DNA of 64,000 nucleotides. It comes from BOG-1112 sp964635325 (lineage in GTDB: Bacteria > Bdellovibrionota_B > Oligoflexia > Oligoflexales > Bog-1112). Where the stretch lies: the NCBI GenBank assembly GCA_964635325.1, contig CAZWOL010000003.1:1-64000 (forward strand), written 5' to 3'. The translations under genes were made by a program, and so were the position numbers. Position 1 is the stretch's first letter. Each line of letters starts with the position of its first letter. Shown in pieces: positions 35,828-43,592 of the stretch. The notes beneath the pieces were generated by a model. That model saw only the letters and a program-made list of their open reading frames with translations, had not been told where the DNA came from and ran no database searches.

Positions 35828-37819
35828 TTTCTCTCTTATTAGACGATTCATGAATTTTACGAAGACTGGATGTCCAATGTATTCGGTGGCATCAAGCTCT
35901 TCATTGGGTAATTCAAGTTCGTGGTCATCAAAATCTTGTAAATGCAAAAAATCAATATCATCCTCACTCAAATTTTCAATAAGCTTGAGTGACTGCGGTT
36001 GAAAATTTGAACCTCCTGTATTTTTGAGGCGGACAACGAGTTTGTAGGGATATCCATAGAATGCAAGCTCGTTGCTGCTCACGCGGGTTGTCGAGACCAC
36101 ATGATTTTTGAGATCGTTGATAGGCCTCCCATCAAACCAAGGTGCTAGTGTATCGAAGATTCCAAAGTACTCGAAGAGTGTCGGAAAAACATCAGCGTGT
36201 GTGGAAACACGCGTAAGTTGTGCATCTGCAAATCGATGGAGTGATGGATCATCTTTTGGAAATTTGAAATAGAGTGGAACATGGCTCAACTCCTTAGAGA
36301 TTGGATAATTGCCATGATTGCTATAGGGGATATTGGTCGGAAAAATTTCTCCATGATCGCTCACCGTCACGATAATGGACGAATCGAAACGATTGATCTG
36401 CTGCAATGTGCGAATAAAGTTGCTTAGCAAGCGATCATGATAGCGCAACCCGTTGCGATAAGCCCATTCACTGGCTTGCTGTCCTGGTTTTTTTGGGTAT
36501 TCATCTTGAGCTTCCCAAAGTTGAGGAGTATGCCCACCGAGTGTATGCAGTATAAAGAGATTGCCTTCATCGGAGGCATTTGCGACAACCCTTAGCATCT
36601 GCTCAAACTTTTGGGCGTCGGTGTTGAATCTTTCTGAGTAAAAGGCTGAAGGAATAATGCCTGACTCGACACATTCATCAAATAAATAGCTCTGCAGCCC
36701 CCAATTCAACTGGGCATTGCTAACGATGCTCGGAGCTTGGTAAATGTTTTCTGTGTAATGATGTCGCTTGCTAAGACAGATATAATTTTCGTTGCTCACC
36801 GCATGGATCTTATATCCAAGTTTATGCTTAAATATGTAAAGAGGCAGCGCTCCAAGCTCGGTTTCTGCCGCTCCTGCTGCGTAGTATTTATATGCAGCAA
36901 GACCTTGGAATAGTGCAAATGTTGCAGTGAGGGTCGATGTTGCTCCGCTAATGCGAAGCTTGGTATAAATCGAGTGCTCTTTCAATGCAAGCATTTGTGG
37001 TACATAGCCAGCATCGACGTAGTCATCACGAATAGTATCGAGAATCAAAAGAAAAATATTAGGCCGACGTGCAATACTCAGATCCAGTCTATCCACAAAC
37101 TCTTGGGCCTTGAGTTCACGCTCCCTAAAACTTTTGCCATAGGGTGCTCTTTTTTTAGGATCGAAGCGAGGCAGTCCATGTCTATTCAATCCAGATTCTT
37201 TGAAACCTTCGAGATCATAGGGACTACCTGTATCTTTGTGAATACCATCTATGTCAAAACCAAATGTGTTGAATCCATTTTCATATCCAAATACAGACGG
37301 AGCTTCCGATGAATCGATATGGGCCGTTCGATCTTGGATGACAAAATGCTGACTGGTTTTTTTTATATCACACGGTTGCTGTACAATCTTTTCTCCATTT
37401 AACGCAGTTCCCAATTCAAGATCAAGACAGTGGCGACTGTGTGCTAGGCGCAATTGTATTTTATTGTCGTTGGGCAGCCTTTCCATAAAGAAACTCTGGT
37501 TCAGATCTCCTGTGCAACTAGAAGAAACAAGTCCAACACCTGCCTTTAAACTGCGAAATGGTAAATCAAGACATTTTCGAGTTCTTGCGTTTCGAAAAAC
37601 ATACTGGCGATTGGGTTCGGGCTGCACTTCAAAAATCTGACTGTCGGTTTCATTACAATCCCATAAGAGGATTTTGGCTCCGCTATTTTGTGATTTAAAT
37701 TCAACATCGAGACAGCGACCAGAAATCGCAGAATTCAATTTGATGGAGCCAGACGCCAGAGCTTCTAGACACAGCAACGCATGCGCCAAAAAAACACATA
37801 GAATGCCTACATTCATCAT
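35819..37819 (-). CDS. Secreted ricin-type lectin / sulfatase-fold fusion
   Basis: 666 residues. Signal peptide MNVGILCVFLAHALLCLEALA. Residues about 25-165 form a ricin B-type trefoil with three repeats, each having Cys-Leu-Asp (GRCLDVEFKS, RKCLDLPFRS, RHCLDLELGT) and a Gln-x-Phe end (SQIFEV, NQSFFME, SQHFVI). A linker holds Gly-Phe-Asp-type repeats (NTFGFDIDGIHKDTGSPYDL). The alkaline-phosphatase/sulfatase fold begins at NIFLLILDTIRDDYVDAG. SGATSTLTATFALFQGL places Ser/Thr at the nucleophile position rather than formylglycine Cys, as in phosphoethanolamine/glycerol-phosphate transferases. Then VTVSDHGEIF and NHGNYPISKELSHVPLYF give metal ligands. It probably acts on a glycan or lipid head group of a bound target. 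Confidence 0.85.
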   Translation of the reverse strand: MMNVGILCVFLAHALLCLEALASGSIKLNSAISGRCLDVEFKSQNSGAKILLWDCNETDSQIFEVQPEPNRQYVFRNARTRKCLDLPFRSLKAGVGLVSSSCTGDLNQSFFMERLPNDNKIQLRLAHSRHCLDLELGTALNGEKIVQQPCDIKKTSQHFVIQDRTAHIDSSEAPSVFGYENGFNTFGFDIDGIHKDTGSPYDLEGFKESGLNRHGLPRFDPKKRAPYGKSFRERELKAQEFVDRLDLSIARRPNIFLLILDTIRDDYVDAGYVPQMLALKEHSIYTKLRISGATSTLTATFALFQGLAAYKYYAAGAAETELGALPLYIFKHKLGYKIHAVSNENYICLSKRHHYTENIYQAPSIVSNAQLNWGLQSYLFDECVESGIIPSAFYSERFNTDAQKFEQMLRVVANASDEGNLFILHTLGGHTPQLWEAQDEYPKKPGQQASEWAYRNGLRYHDRLLSNFIRTLQQINRFDSSIIVTVSDHGEIFPTNIPYSNHGNYPISKELSHVPLYFKFPKDDPSLHRFADAQLTRVSTHADVFPTLFEYFGIFDTLAPWFDGRPINDLKNHVVSTTRVSSNELAFYGYPYKLVVRLKNTGGSNFQPQSLKLIENLSEDDIDFLHLQDFDDHELELPNEELDATEYIGHPVFVKFMNRLIREKSR

Positions 37820-37985
37820 CGAGTTCCCCTATCTATTGCGTAGAAAAAGATATTAGGGGCTTCGGACTTAATAGAACATGAAAATGCCCTGGCAGATTCA
37901 CAAACTAAATGCTAACTATGCTTACTTTTTTGTGTTGCGCACAAAGGTGCTGCTGAGAATAATTACAAATAAAGGAAGCTATGCT

Positions 37986-39944
37986 ATGAAGAGCTCCATT
38001 CTGCAGGTTTTCATCTATGGTCTGATCCTTTTTGTGGAAGCATGCTCAAATGACCCAAATCTAAAGAAAAGTGAGCCAGATAAGGATAGCGCGCTAAAAA
38101 TAAGCGAGCCTGACAAAGCCGATCCCAGTCCCCTAACTCAAGATCCGGTCACTAGCGAAACTGTCTCACCTCAAAAAATCTACGAGATCTACAAATTCTC
38201 GAACACCAAAATCAATTTAGCTTCATCTCTTCAGTTTTCTAAAACACAGCTTGTTAGCAATTTTGAGTGTAGTGAAAACATACTCTCGCAATCAAATGAT
38301 GAATCGCAAGCTCTTGGTCATGCTAACAACCCCATCAACATCGCTGTTTCTTCGATCGAATTTGCATCCCATAAGTTTGGAGGTGTAGGATCTATAGTCA
38401 ATAGCTCTGTTAGCAATCTAAAAATTTTCTTAGAGAACGAAAACATCAAAGCTAACATTTATGTCATCGGACCCTACTATGAACAAGGGAAATACTGGAA
38501 GGAAGCAACACAGAAAATTTGTACATACGAACATGTTTTTAATTCCCAAATTGTACATTCCGAAATCTTGCTTTCTCACTACACGGTAGTGAATGGCAAG
38601 AATGCCGTAAAAATACCTGTTCTCTTGGTCAAAGCTGGCAGCGAAATTCCAGACATCTTCACAACACTTAGCGAAACGGATGTCTACGCTAGTCGCAATG
38701 GCTACAACCTCTTTAATCGGGGCCTATATTTTTCTTCCGCAGTTGCAGCCTTTATTCAGGGCCAAAGTCAGAGTTCACAAGGATTTCATATCTTGCATGG
38801 GCATTCGTATGTGAGTTCATTTCCAATCACATTACTAAGTCAAATTCCGATCACCAAAAGACCCCTAAGCGTCATGCATATGCACAACCTCAATGGCGAT
38901 CAGGGTCTCTATACTGGTTACACTTGCGGAAACTACGACCCTTGCAAAGCAATGCCCTATATTATGCAAAACTCGGATGCAGTGATGACGGTGTCCAAAA
39001 CCATGATTGTTGAAGGCCTAAGAGATGAACCATACCAAAGCTTTGGACTCAACAACGTCTTCCAAAAACTCCACAGTTTTGATCCAACTCGAACTCGAAT
39101 TTTTGGAGTTGCCAATGGCATCTCATTTGATGAGTGGGATCCATTTAAATCTGAAAATTTGACAATACAAACCCCTGATGGCACACGCGACTTTAGCTTC
39201 GATCCCACTTCAATTTTTGATAGCAAGAAGACAATCAAAGAATACCTTGTTCAGAAAGGATATATTGCATCTGCTGATAAGCCACTCTTTGTCTTTATCG
39301 GAAGATACTCCGGAGAAAAAGGTATAGACATGCTTGCTAAAGCAATTAGCACTGTTAAAAGCAACGGCGGAAGCTTTATCGTCATGGGAGCAAAGACCCT
39401 AAGTGTTGCTTCGGGAAAAATCGATGTGCTACGCAGCCTATATGACCATGATCCCGATATTCATATTATGGAAGGTTATCCTATTAAGGAACAACTTGGC
39501 CCTGAAAAAACAGGCATGCTGGTTCGTGCTGCCACCGATTTTGTAGTGGTTCCCTCTCACGAAGAAGCTTTCGGCCTAGTACCCATCGAATTTTATGCGA
39601 TGGGAGCTCTTGCCATCAGCTCAGGAATCTCAGGGATGCAGGACTATCTCGTGCAGTTTGATCTTCGCAATCTCAGCGGCAACTCTTTCACCTATAAAAA
39701 CTACAAAGAGTTTCCAAATGGATACAAAAAACGCAAACTGCAAGAAGATGTCATGGAAGTTGAGATTCAAAAAGCTTTTCGATATTTCAACACAACCACT
39801 GCAACAGATAAATCAAATGTGTCTCTGCGACTCATTGAAGAGGCAAAAAGCTTTGATTGGCTTGCGAAAGGTGGGTCTATGGAAAATTATTACAGCGTCT
39901 ATCGCGAAATTCTACGTCGCTCCAACAAAAGAACCATTCGCTAA
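37986..39944 (+). CDS. Lipoprotein GT-B glycosyltransferase, glycogen-synthase-like (copy 1)
   Basis: 652 residues from the ATG with GGAAG upstream; a longer frame has no good start. SILQVFIYGLILFVEACSND gives a lipobox with Cys about 20. A low-complexity Lys/Asp/Glu linker follows. The GT-B domain begins INIAVSSIEFASHKFGGVGS, echoing the sugar-binding KxGGL loop of GT5 enzymes. Then HILHGHSYVSSFPI, AVMTVSKTMIVEGL, FVFIGRYSGEKGIDMLAKAI, and the C-terminal VVPSHEEAFGLVPIEFYAMG with the usual E-x7-E pair. So the active site looks intact. A glycosyltransferase anchored outside the cytoplasm is unexpected. A paralogue follows after 71 bp. Confidence 0.85.
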   Translation: MKSSILQVFIYGLILFVEACSNDPNLKKSEPDKDSALKISEPDKADPSPLTQDPVTSETVSPQKIYEIYKFSNTKINLASSLQFSKTQLVSNFECSENILSQSNDESQALGHANNPINIAVSSIEFASHKFGGVGSIVNSSVSNLKIFLENENIKANIYVIGPYYEQGKYWKEATQKICTYEHVFNSQIVHSEILLSHYTVVNGKNAVKIPVLLVKAGSEIPDIFTTLSETDVYASRNGYNLFNRGLYFSSAVAAFIQGQSQSSQGFHILHGHSYVSSFPITLLSQIPITKRPLSVMHMHNLNGDQGLYTGYTCGNYDPCKAMPYIMQNSDAVMTVSKTMIVEGLRDEPYQSFGLNNVFQKLHSFDPTRTRIFGVANGISFDEWDPFKSENLTIQTPDGTRDFSFDPTSIFDSKKTIKEYLVQKGYIASADKPLFVFIGRYSGEKGIDMLAKAISTVKSNGGSFIVMGAKTLSVASGKIDVLRSLYDHDPDIHIMEGYPIKEQLGPEKTGMLVRAATDFVVVPSHEEAFGLVPIEFYAMGALAISSGISGMQDYLVQFDLRNLSGNSFTYKNYKEFPNGYKKRKLQEDVMEVEIQKAFRYFNTTTATDKSNVSLRLIEEAKSFDWLAKGGSMENYYSVYREILRRSNKRTIR

Positions 39945-40015
39945 ACATCTACAACAGTAGTAACCTAGCTCCCCGACAGAATCGGCTATGCAAGAGATCC
40001 GCTAAGGTATATGCA

Positions 40016-41884
40016 ATGTTCAGATATTTATTCATTTGCCTCTTAATGTTTGCCTGCCAACAAAATGAAGGGATTTCGGTCCAAAATTCACAGATCACGG
40101 TGCCTCTTAATGAGGTTCGCAGAAAAAAAACCTATACCAAAGCAAAACAAAATGTGGATCTACTGACCACCTTGAAATTTCCGAACTCTCTATTCCGTAA
40201 TATACAGTGTTCCAAAAATTTACTGGACCAAGCAGATGCTACAGCACCGATCGGAGATATTCGCAATCCACTTAATGTAGCTGTCGCCTCTATTGAATTT
40301 GCCAACTATCATTTGGCTGGTGTCGGATCCGTCGTCAATGCGACAACACCAAAACTTTCTGTATTTGCAGCACAACATGGCTTTTATCTACGAACCTTTC
40401 TTATCGGCCCACATTTCGCAGACGGCAAATTTTGGAAGGCCCCTATCCAAAGTTTATGCACTATCGAGCATGTATTCAACTCGCACATCGTTCGATCCGA
40501 AATTTTACTTTCCGAATATACCTATACTCACGAAGCGACCCCTGTGCGAGTCCCCGTACTACTGATTCGTCCTGATCCGGATTTCAGCAAGATTTTTCTG
40601 ATCCCGGATGAACGTTCTTCACATCGTTCCACTCAAGATTCGGACTTTGCCAATCGGATGTTCTATTTTTCATCAGCCGCTGCTGCACTCATGGAGGGTC
40701 TAAATAGTCTAGGGTCTCCCTTTCATATTTTCCACGCGCATCTTAGTGCATCAGCACTAGCAAATGCCTTACTGCAAACTGTACCTTCGGTGCAGCGCCC
40801 CCAAACCATCATGCATCTTCATACACTGAACTGGGATCAAGGTATTTACAAAAATTTCTATTGTGATCGACACCAACCATGCAACCTGATGGCGCTTAGT
40901 ATGGAAAAGTCTGATCATGTACTAACAGTATCTAAGACTATGATTGAAGAAGGCCTAAGTGATGAGCCAAGACTGCATTTTAACTTGGGTATGGTTTACC
41001 AAAAATTATTTGACACTAACCCAATGCAGACACGCATCTCCAGTATACCCAACGGTCTTGATTATAGGGCCTGGAATGTCTTTGATGAGCAAATTTTAAG
41101 CATCCATACAACAACACATATCGAGAATTTTCGTTTCGACCCACTTGCAATCACGGAATCGAAGCAACGCATTAAACATCACTTGGTTCGCAAAGGTTAT
41201 ATAGCAGATGCAAGCAAACCTCTTTTCATTTATGTGGGGCGCTATGCTAGTGAAAAAGGTGTCAATCTATTGCCCGCTGCTACCGCAAAGATCAAAGAAC
41301 TTGGAGCTAGCTTTATCAGCATGGGAATACGCGGAAGCAAACTAGCCTACAGGCATATCGACATTCTGCATCAACGCTACGACCAAGATCCCGACTTTTA
41401 CATTATGCGAGGAGACCATATCAGTGAACAGATAGGCCCAGAGAAAGCAGGCATTCTCATCCGAGCTGCTGCTGATTTTGTGATCGTCCCGTCACATGAA
41501 GAAGCCTTTGGATTGGTTGCATTAGAATCACTTGCGATGGGTGCCCCTGTTATTAGCTCAGGCGTTTCGGGCATGCAGGATTTTTTGCGAGAAATGAATG
41601 CTACAACTTCCTCCGGAAATGCCTATTTGTATGATGAGCGAAAAGATATATTGGATGAAGTCGTACGTTTGCAGAAGCAGGAAGAGGGCATAACCGAAGC
41701 AATCACTAGAGCAGCACATACTTATGAGCAACTCACCACAGAGCAACGATCGATTATGTCAAGACGACTCATAGAAGAGGCTAAACAACGGGACTGGCTA
41801 GCTAAAGATGGGTCGGTAGAAATGCAAATTCACACTTACATTCGCCTACTTCAAAAGCATCATCGAACCGTCAAGGAACTTTGA
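40016..41884 (+). CDS. Lipoprotein GT-B glycosyltransferase, glycogen-synthase-like (copy 2)
   Basis: 622 residues. MFRYLFICLLMFACQQNEG is a lipoprotein signal with Cys14; AAGG lies about nine bases before the ATG. It is similar along its whole length to the preceding protein: LNVAVASIEFANYHLAGVGS, EHVFNSHIVRSEILLSEY, IMHLHTLNWDQGIYKNFYC, VLTVSKTMIEEGLSDEPR, FIYVGRYASEKGVNLL, VPSHEEAFGLVALESLAMGA and ISSGVSGMQDF. Retains the E-x7-E donor motif. The two copies arose by tandem duplication and have clearly diverged. Likely the same transcription unit. Donor probably UDP- or ADP-glucose by family, not shown. Confidence 0.85.
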   Translation: MFRYLFICLLMFACQQNEGISVQNSQITVPLNEVRRKKTYTKAKQNVDLLTTLKFPNSLFRNIQCSKNLLDQADATAPIGDIRNPLNVAVASIEFANYHLAGVGSVVNATTPKLSVFAAQHGFYLRTFLIGPHFADGKFWKAPIQSLCTIEHVFNSHIVRSEILLSEYTYTHEATPVRVPVLLIRPDPDFSKIFLIPDERSSHRSTQDSDFANRMFYFSSAAAALMEGLNSLGSPFHIFHAHLSASALANALLQTVPSVQRPQTIMHLHTLNWDQGIYKNFYCDRHQPCNLMALSMEKSDHVLTVSKTMIEEGLSDEPRLHFNLGMVYQKLFDTNPMQTRISSIPNGLDYRAWNVFDEQILSIHTTTHIENFRFDPLAITESKQRIKHHLVRKGYIADASKPLFIYVGRYASEKGVNLLPAATAKIKELGASFISMGIRGSKLAYRHIDILHQRYDQDPDFYIMRGDHISEQIGPEKAGILIRAAADFVIVPSHEEAFGLVALESLAMGAPVISSGVSGMQDFLREMNATTSSGNAYLYDERKDILDEVVRLQKQEEGITEAITRAAHTYEQLTTEQRSIMSRRLIEEAKQRDWLAKDGSVEMQIHTYIRLLQKHHRTVKEL

Positions 41885-41899
41885 AGCTCTTGTCGACGA

Positions 41900-42361
41900 C
41901 TAGGACTTAGGAGCATTCTCGGAATGAAGGGCTTCGTATTTTTTTAGGTCTGCCAACATTTCTGTGACAAGCTTATCGGTGCTAACAACTTTGTCATCCA
42001 AAGTGCAAACTACATCTTTATGCGAACTTTGAAATGCTGCTATTTTCTTATCTGAACAACTGGCCTCAAGTTCGTAAGTTCCACAACCGCAATCGCAGTC
42101 ACCGTCATCGTAGTCATAATCATAATCGTAATCATAGTCATCACCTCCATCGTAACCGCTACCATCAGATGGCCGAACATCCACCGGTGGAAGCTCTTGC
42201 TCAACAAGCTTAGCGAGCTTAGTAATACGTTTCTGTGTTTTATGGAGATCCTCTATAAAATTCTTCGAACAAGCTTCAGGAGCTGAGCTCGGCTTATTTG
42301 TTGTTTTTCCACATGCACCTACAAGAGTCAAAAAAAGCCCAGCTACAAAAACAATTTTCAT
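41900..42361 (-). CDS. Small lipoprotein with Asp-Tyr repeat and Cys-rich motif
   Basis: 153 residues. MKIVFVAGLFLTLVGACGKT gives a lipobox with Cys17; AAGG precedes the ATG. A helical stretch (about 35-58) is followed by a run of alternating Asp and Tyr (about 75-86, from a 6-base DNA repeat), then DDGDCDCGCGTYELEASCSD. The acidic/Tyr run and the clustered cysteines could bind metal or stick to a surface. No family recognised. It is convergent with the second lipoprotein glycosyltransferase (15 bp between stops). Confidence 0.75.
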   Translation of the reverse strand: MKIVFVAGLFLTLVGACGKTTNKPSSAPEACSKNFIEDLHKTQKRITKLAKLVEQELPPVDVRPSDGSGYDGGDDYDYDYDYDYDDGDCDCGCGTYELEASCSDKKIAAFQSSHKDVVCTLDDKVVSTDKLVTEMLADLKKYEALHSENAPKS

Positions 42362-42501
42362 CGATTAACCTTTTTTAGAAAAACACAGCGATCCGATCAA
42401 ATAGCGCTAGAGTTTTAACTCACTGATCATCGAGAGTCAAATTCAAACACTTCTTAGCACATTAGAGGTGTATAAGACAAGTTTTAGGTTGGGGAAATAA
42501 A

Positions 42502-43545
42502 CTAGATGGGGGGCATAAACCAATCTTCGTTTTCAATGTCGATATCTTGATCCAAGACGATTTTGCTTTCTTCATCCTCTTCGATAATCTTCATCTCGTT
42601 TAGTGTTGCAATATGGAACAATGCATTGCCTTTATTGATCAGAGGCAACGTGACGATCGCGATGATGATACCAGGCTTAGATGCACGCACTTCACACAAA
42701 TGATCTCCGAAAGGATCGGTGATCACACCGAGCAAGTCATCAGCTTGCACGAAAGCTCCGAGCTTTTTCAAAATGCGCAAGCTGCCACTTGTTTGTGCAC
42801 GCAACCAGTGGCTCGATTTTGCTGTAACCACTGTTGAAGCTGTTGCAAACATTTTTTCACCGGTGAGTATTCCGACCGTATGCATTACATTCAAAATGCC
42901 ATGCACAGCTATATTGATGGCATGATCATCAAAGCGTAAGGCCTCACCTCCTTCGAAGAGAAGCATTTTTACACCCCGCTCCTGAGCAGCCTTACGTAAG
43001 GTTCCGCTACGCAGAGAGGAGTTCAAAATCACGGGCGCTCCAAAGGCATCCGCAAGCTTCATTTCGACTTTGTCTTTGAGTTCAAGGCGTATCTGAGGAA
43101 AATTAATACGATGGGCAGAACCCGAGTGAATGTCGATACCGTAGTTACACTTTTCAACAATTTCCTTCAGAAAAATGTAGGCCATACGCGAGGCCATAGA
43201 GCCACGGGCCGAGCCTGGAAAACAACGGTTGAGATCTCTGCGATCGGGGAGATAACGCGTGTTATTGTTGTATCCAAATGGATTGACAATCGGGATGCAA
43301 ATGAGTGTGCCATGCAGCTTATGTAGCTCTTTGCGATTTAAAATGCGCTTAACAATCTCGGTTCCGATCACTTCATCACCGTGAATGGAACCTGAAACAA
43401 ACATGGTCGGCCCCTTGGTAGTACCACGAATGACTTCGACAGGTATATTCATAGGCGTGTTGTCGAAGAGACGAGCGATAGGAATTTCAAAGCGCTTTCG
43501 TTCTCCTGCAGCTATACTCACACCAGCGATTACAAGTGGCTCCAT
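42502..43545 (-). CDS. Succinylglutamate desuccinylase/aspartoacylase-family zinc hydrolase
   Basis: 347 residues. Zinc ligands are visible as SGSIHGDEVIG (His55, Glu58) and YGIDIHSGSAHR (His140). The carboxylate-binding NPFGYNNNTRYLPDRRDLNRCFPG matches the AstE/ASPA family (M14-like fold). The C-terminal domain (about 235-345) is a beta-barrel with GSLRILKKLGAFVQADDLLGVI, as in the RimK-linked or YcgG/DUF2817-type deacylases. It probably removes an acyl or amino-acyl group from an amino acid, peptide or glutathione-like product; the exact substrate is not predictable. No signal peptide, so cytoplasmic. Lies 48 bp after nadE on the same strand. Confidence 0.88.
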   Translation of the reverse strand: MEPLVIAGVSIAAGERKRFEIPIARLFDNTPMNIPVEVIRGTTKGPTMFVSGSIHGDEVIGTEIVKRILNRKELHKLHGTLICIPIVNPFGYNNNTRYLPDRRDLNRCFPGSARGSMASRMAYIFLKEIVEKCNYGIDIHSGSAHRINFPQIRLELKDKVEMKLADAFGAPVILNSSLRSGTLRKAAQERGVKMLLFEGGEALRFDDHAINIAVHGILNVMHTVGILTGEKMFATASTVVTAKSSHWLRAQTSGSLRILKKLGAFVQADDLLGVITDPFGDHLCEVRASKPGIIIAIVTLPLINKGNALFHIATLNEMKIIEEDEESKIVLDQDIDIENEDWFMPPI

Positions 43546-43592
43546 AGCGTTCCATCCTTGCTTAAAAAAAATAAGGAAAATCTTCCCTTAAA

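Noticed and set aside
39595..39960. 121-residue frame over the end of the first lipoprotein glycosyltransferase
   Set aside because: A shifted reading of the conserved GT-B C-terminus; it ends without homology and has no ribosome-binding site.
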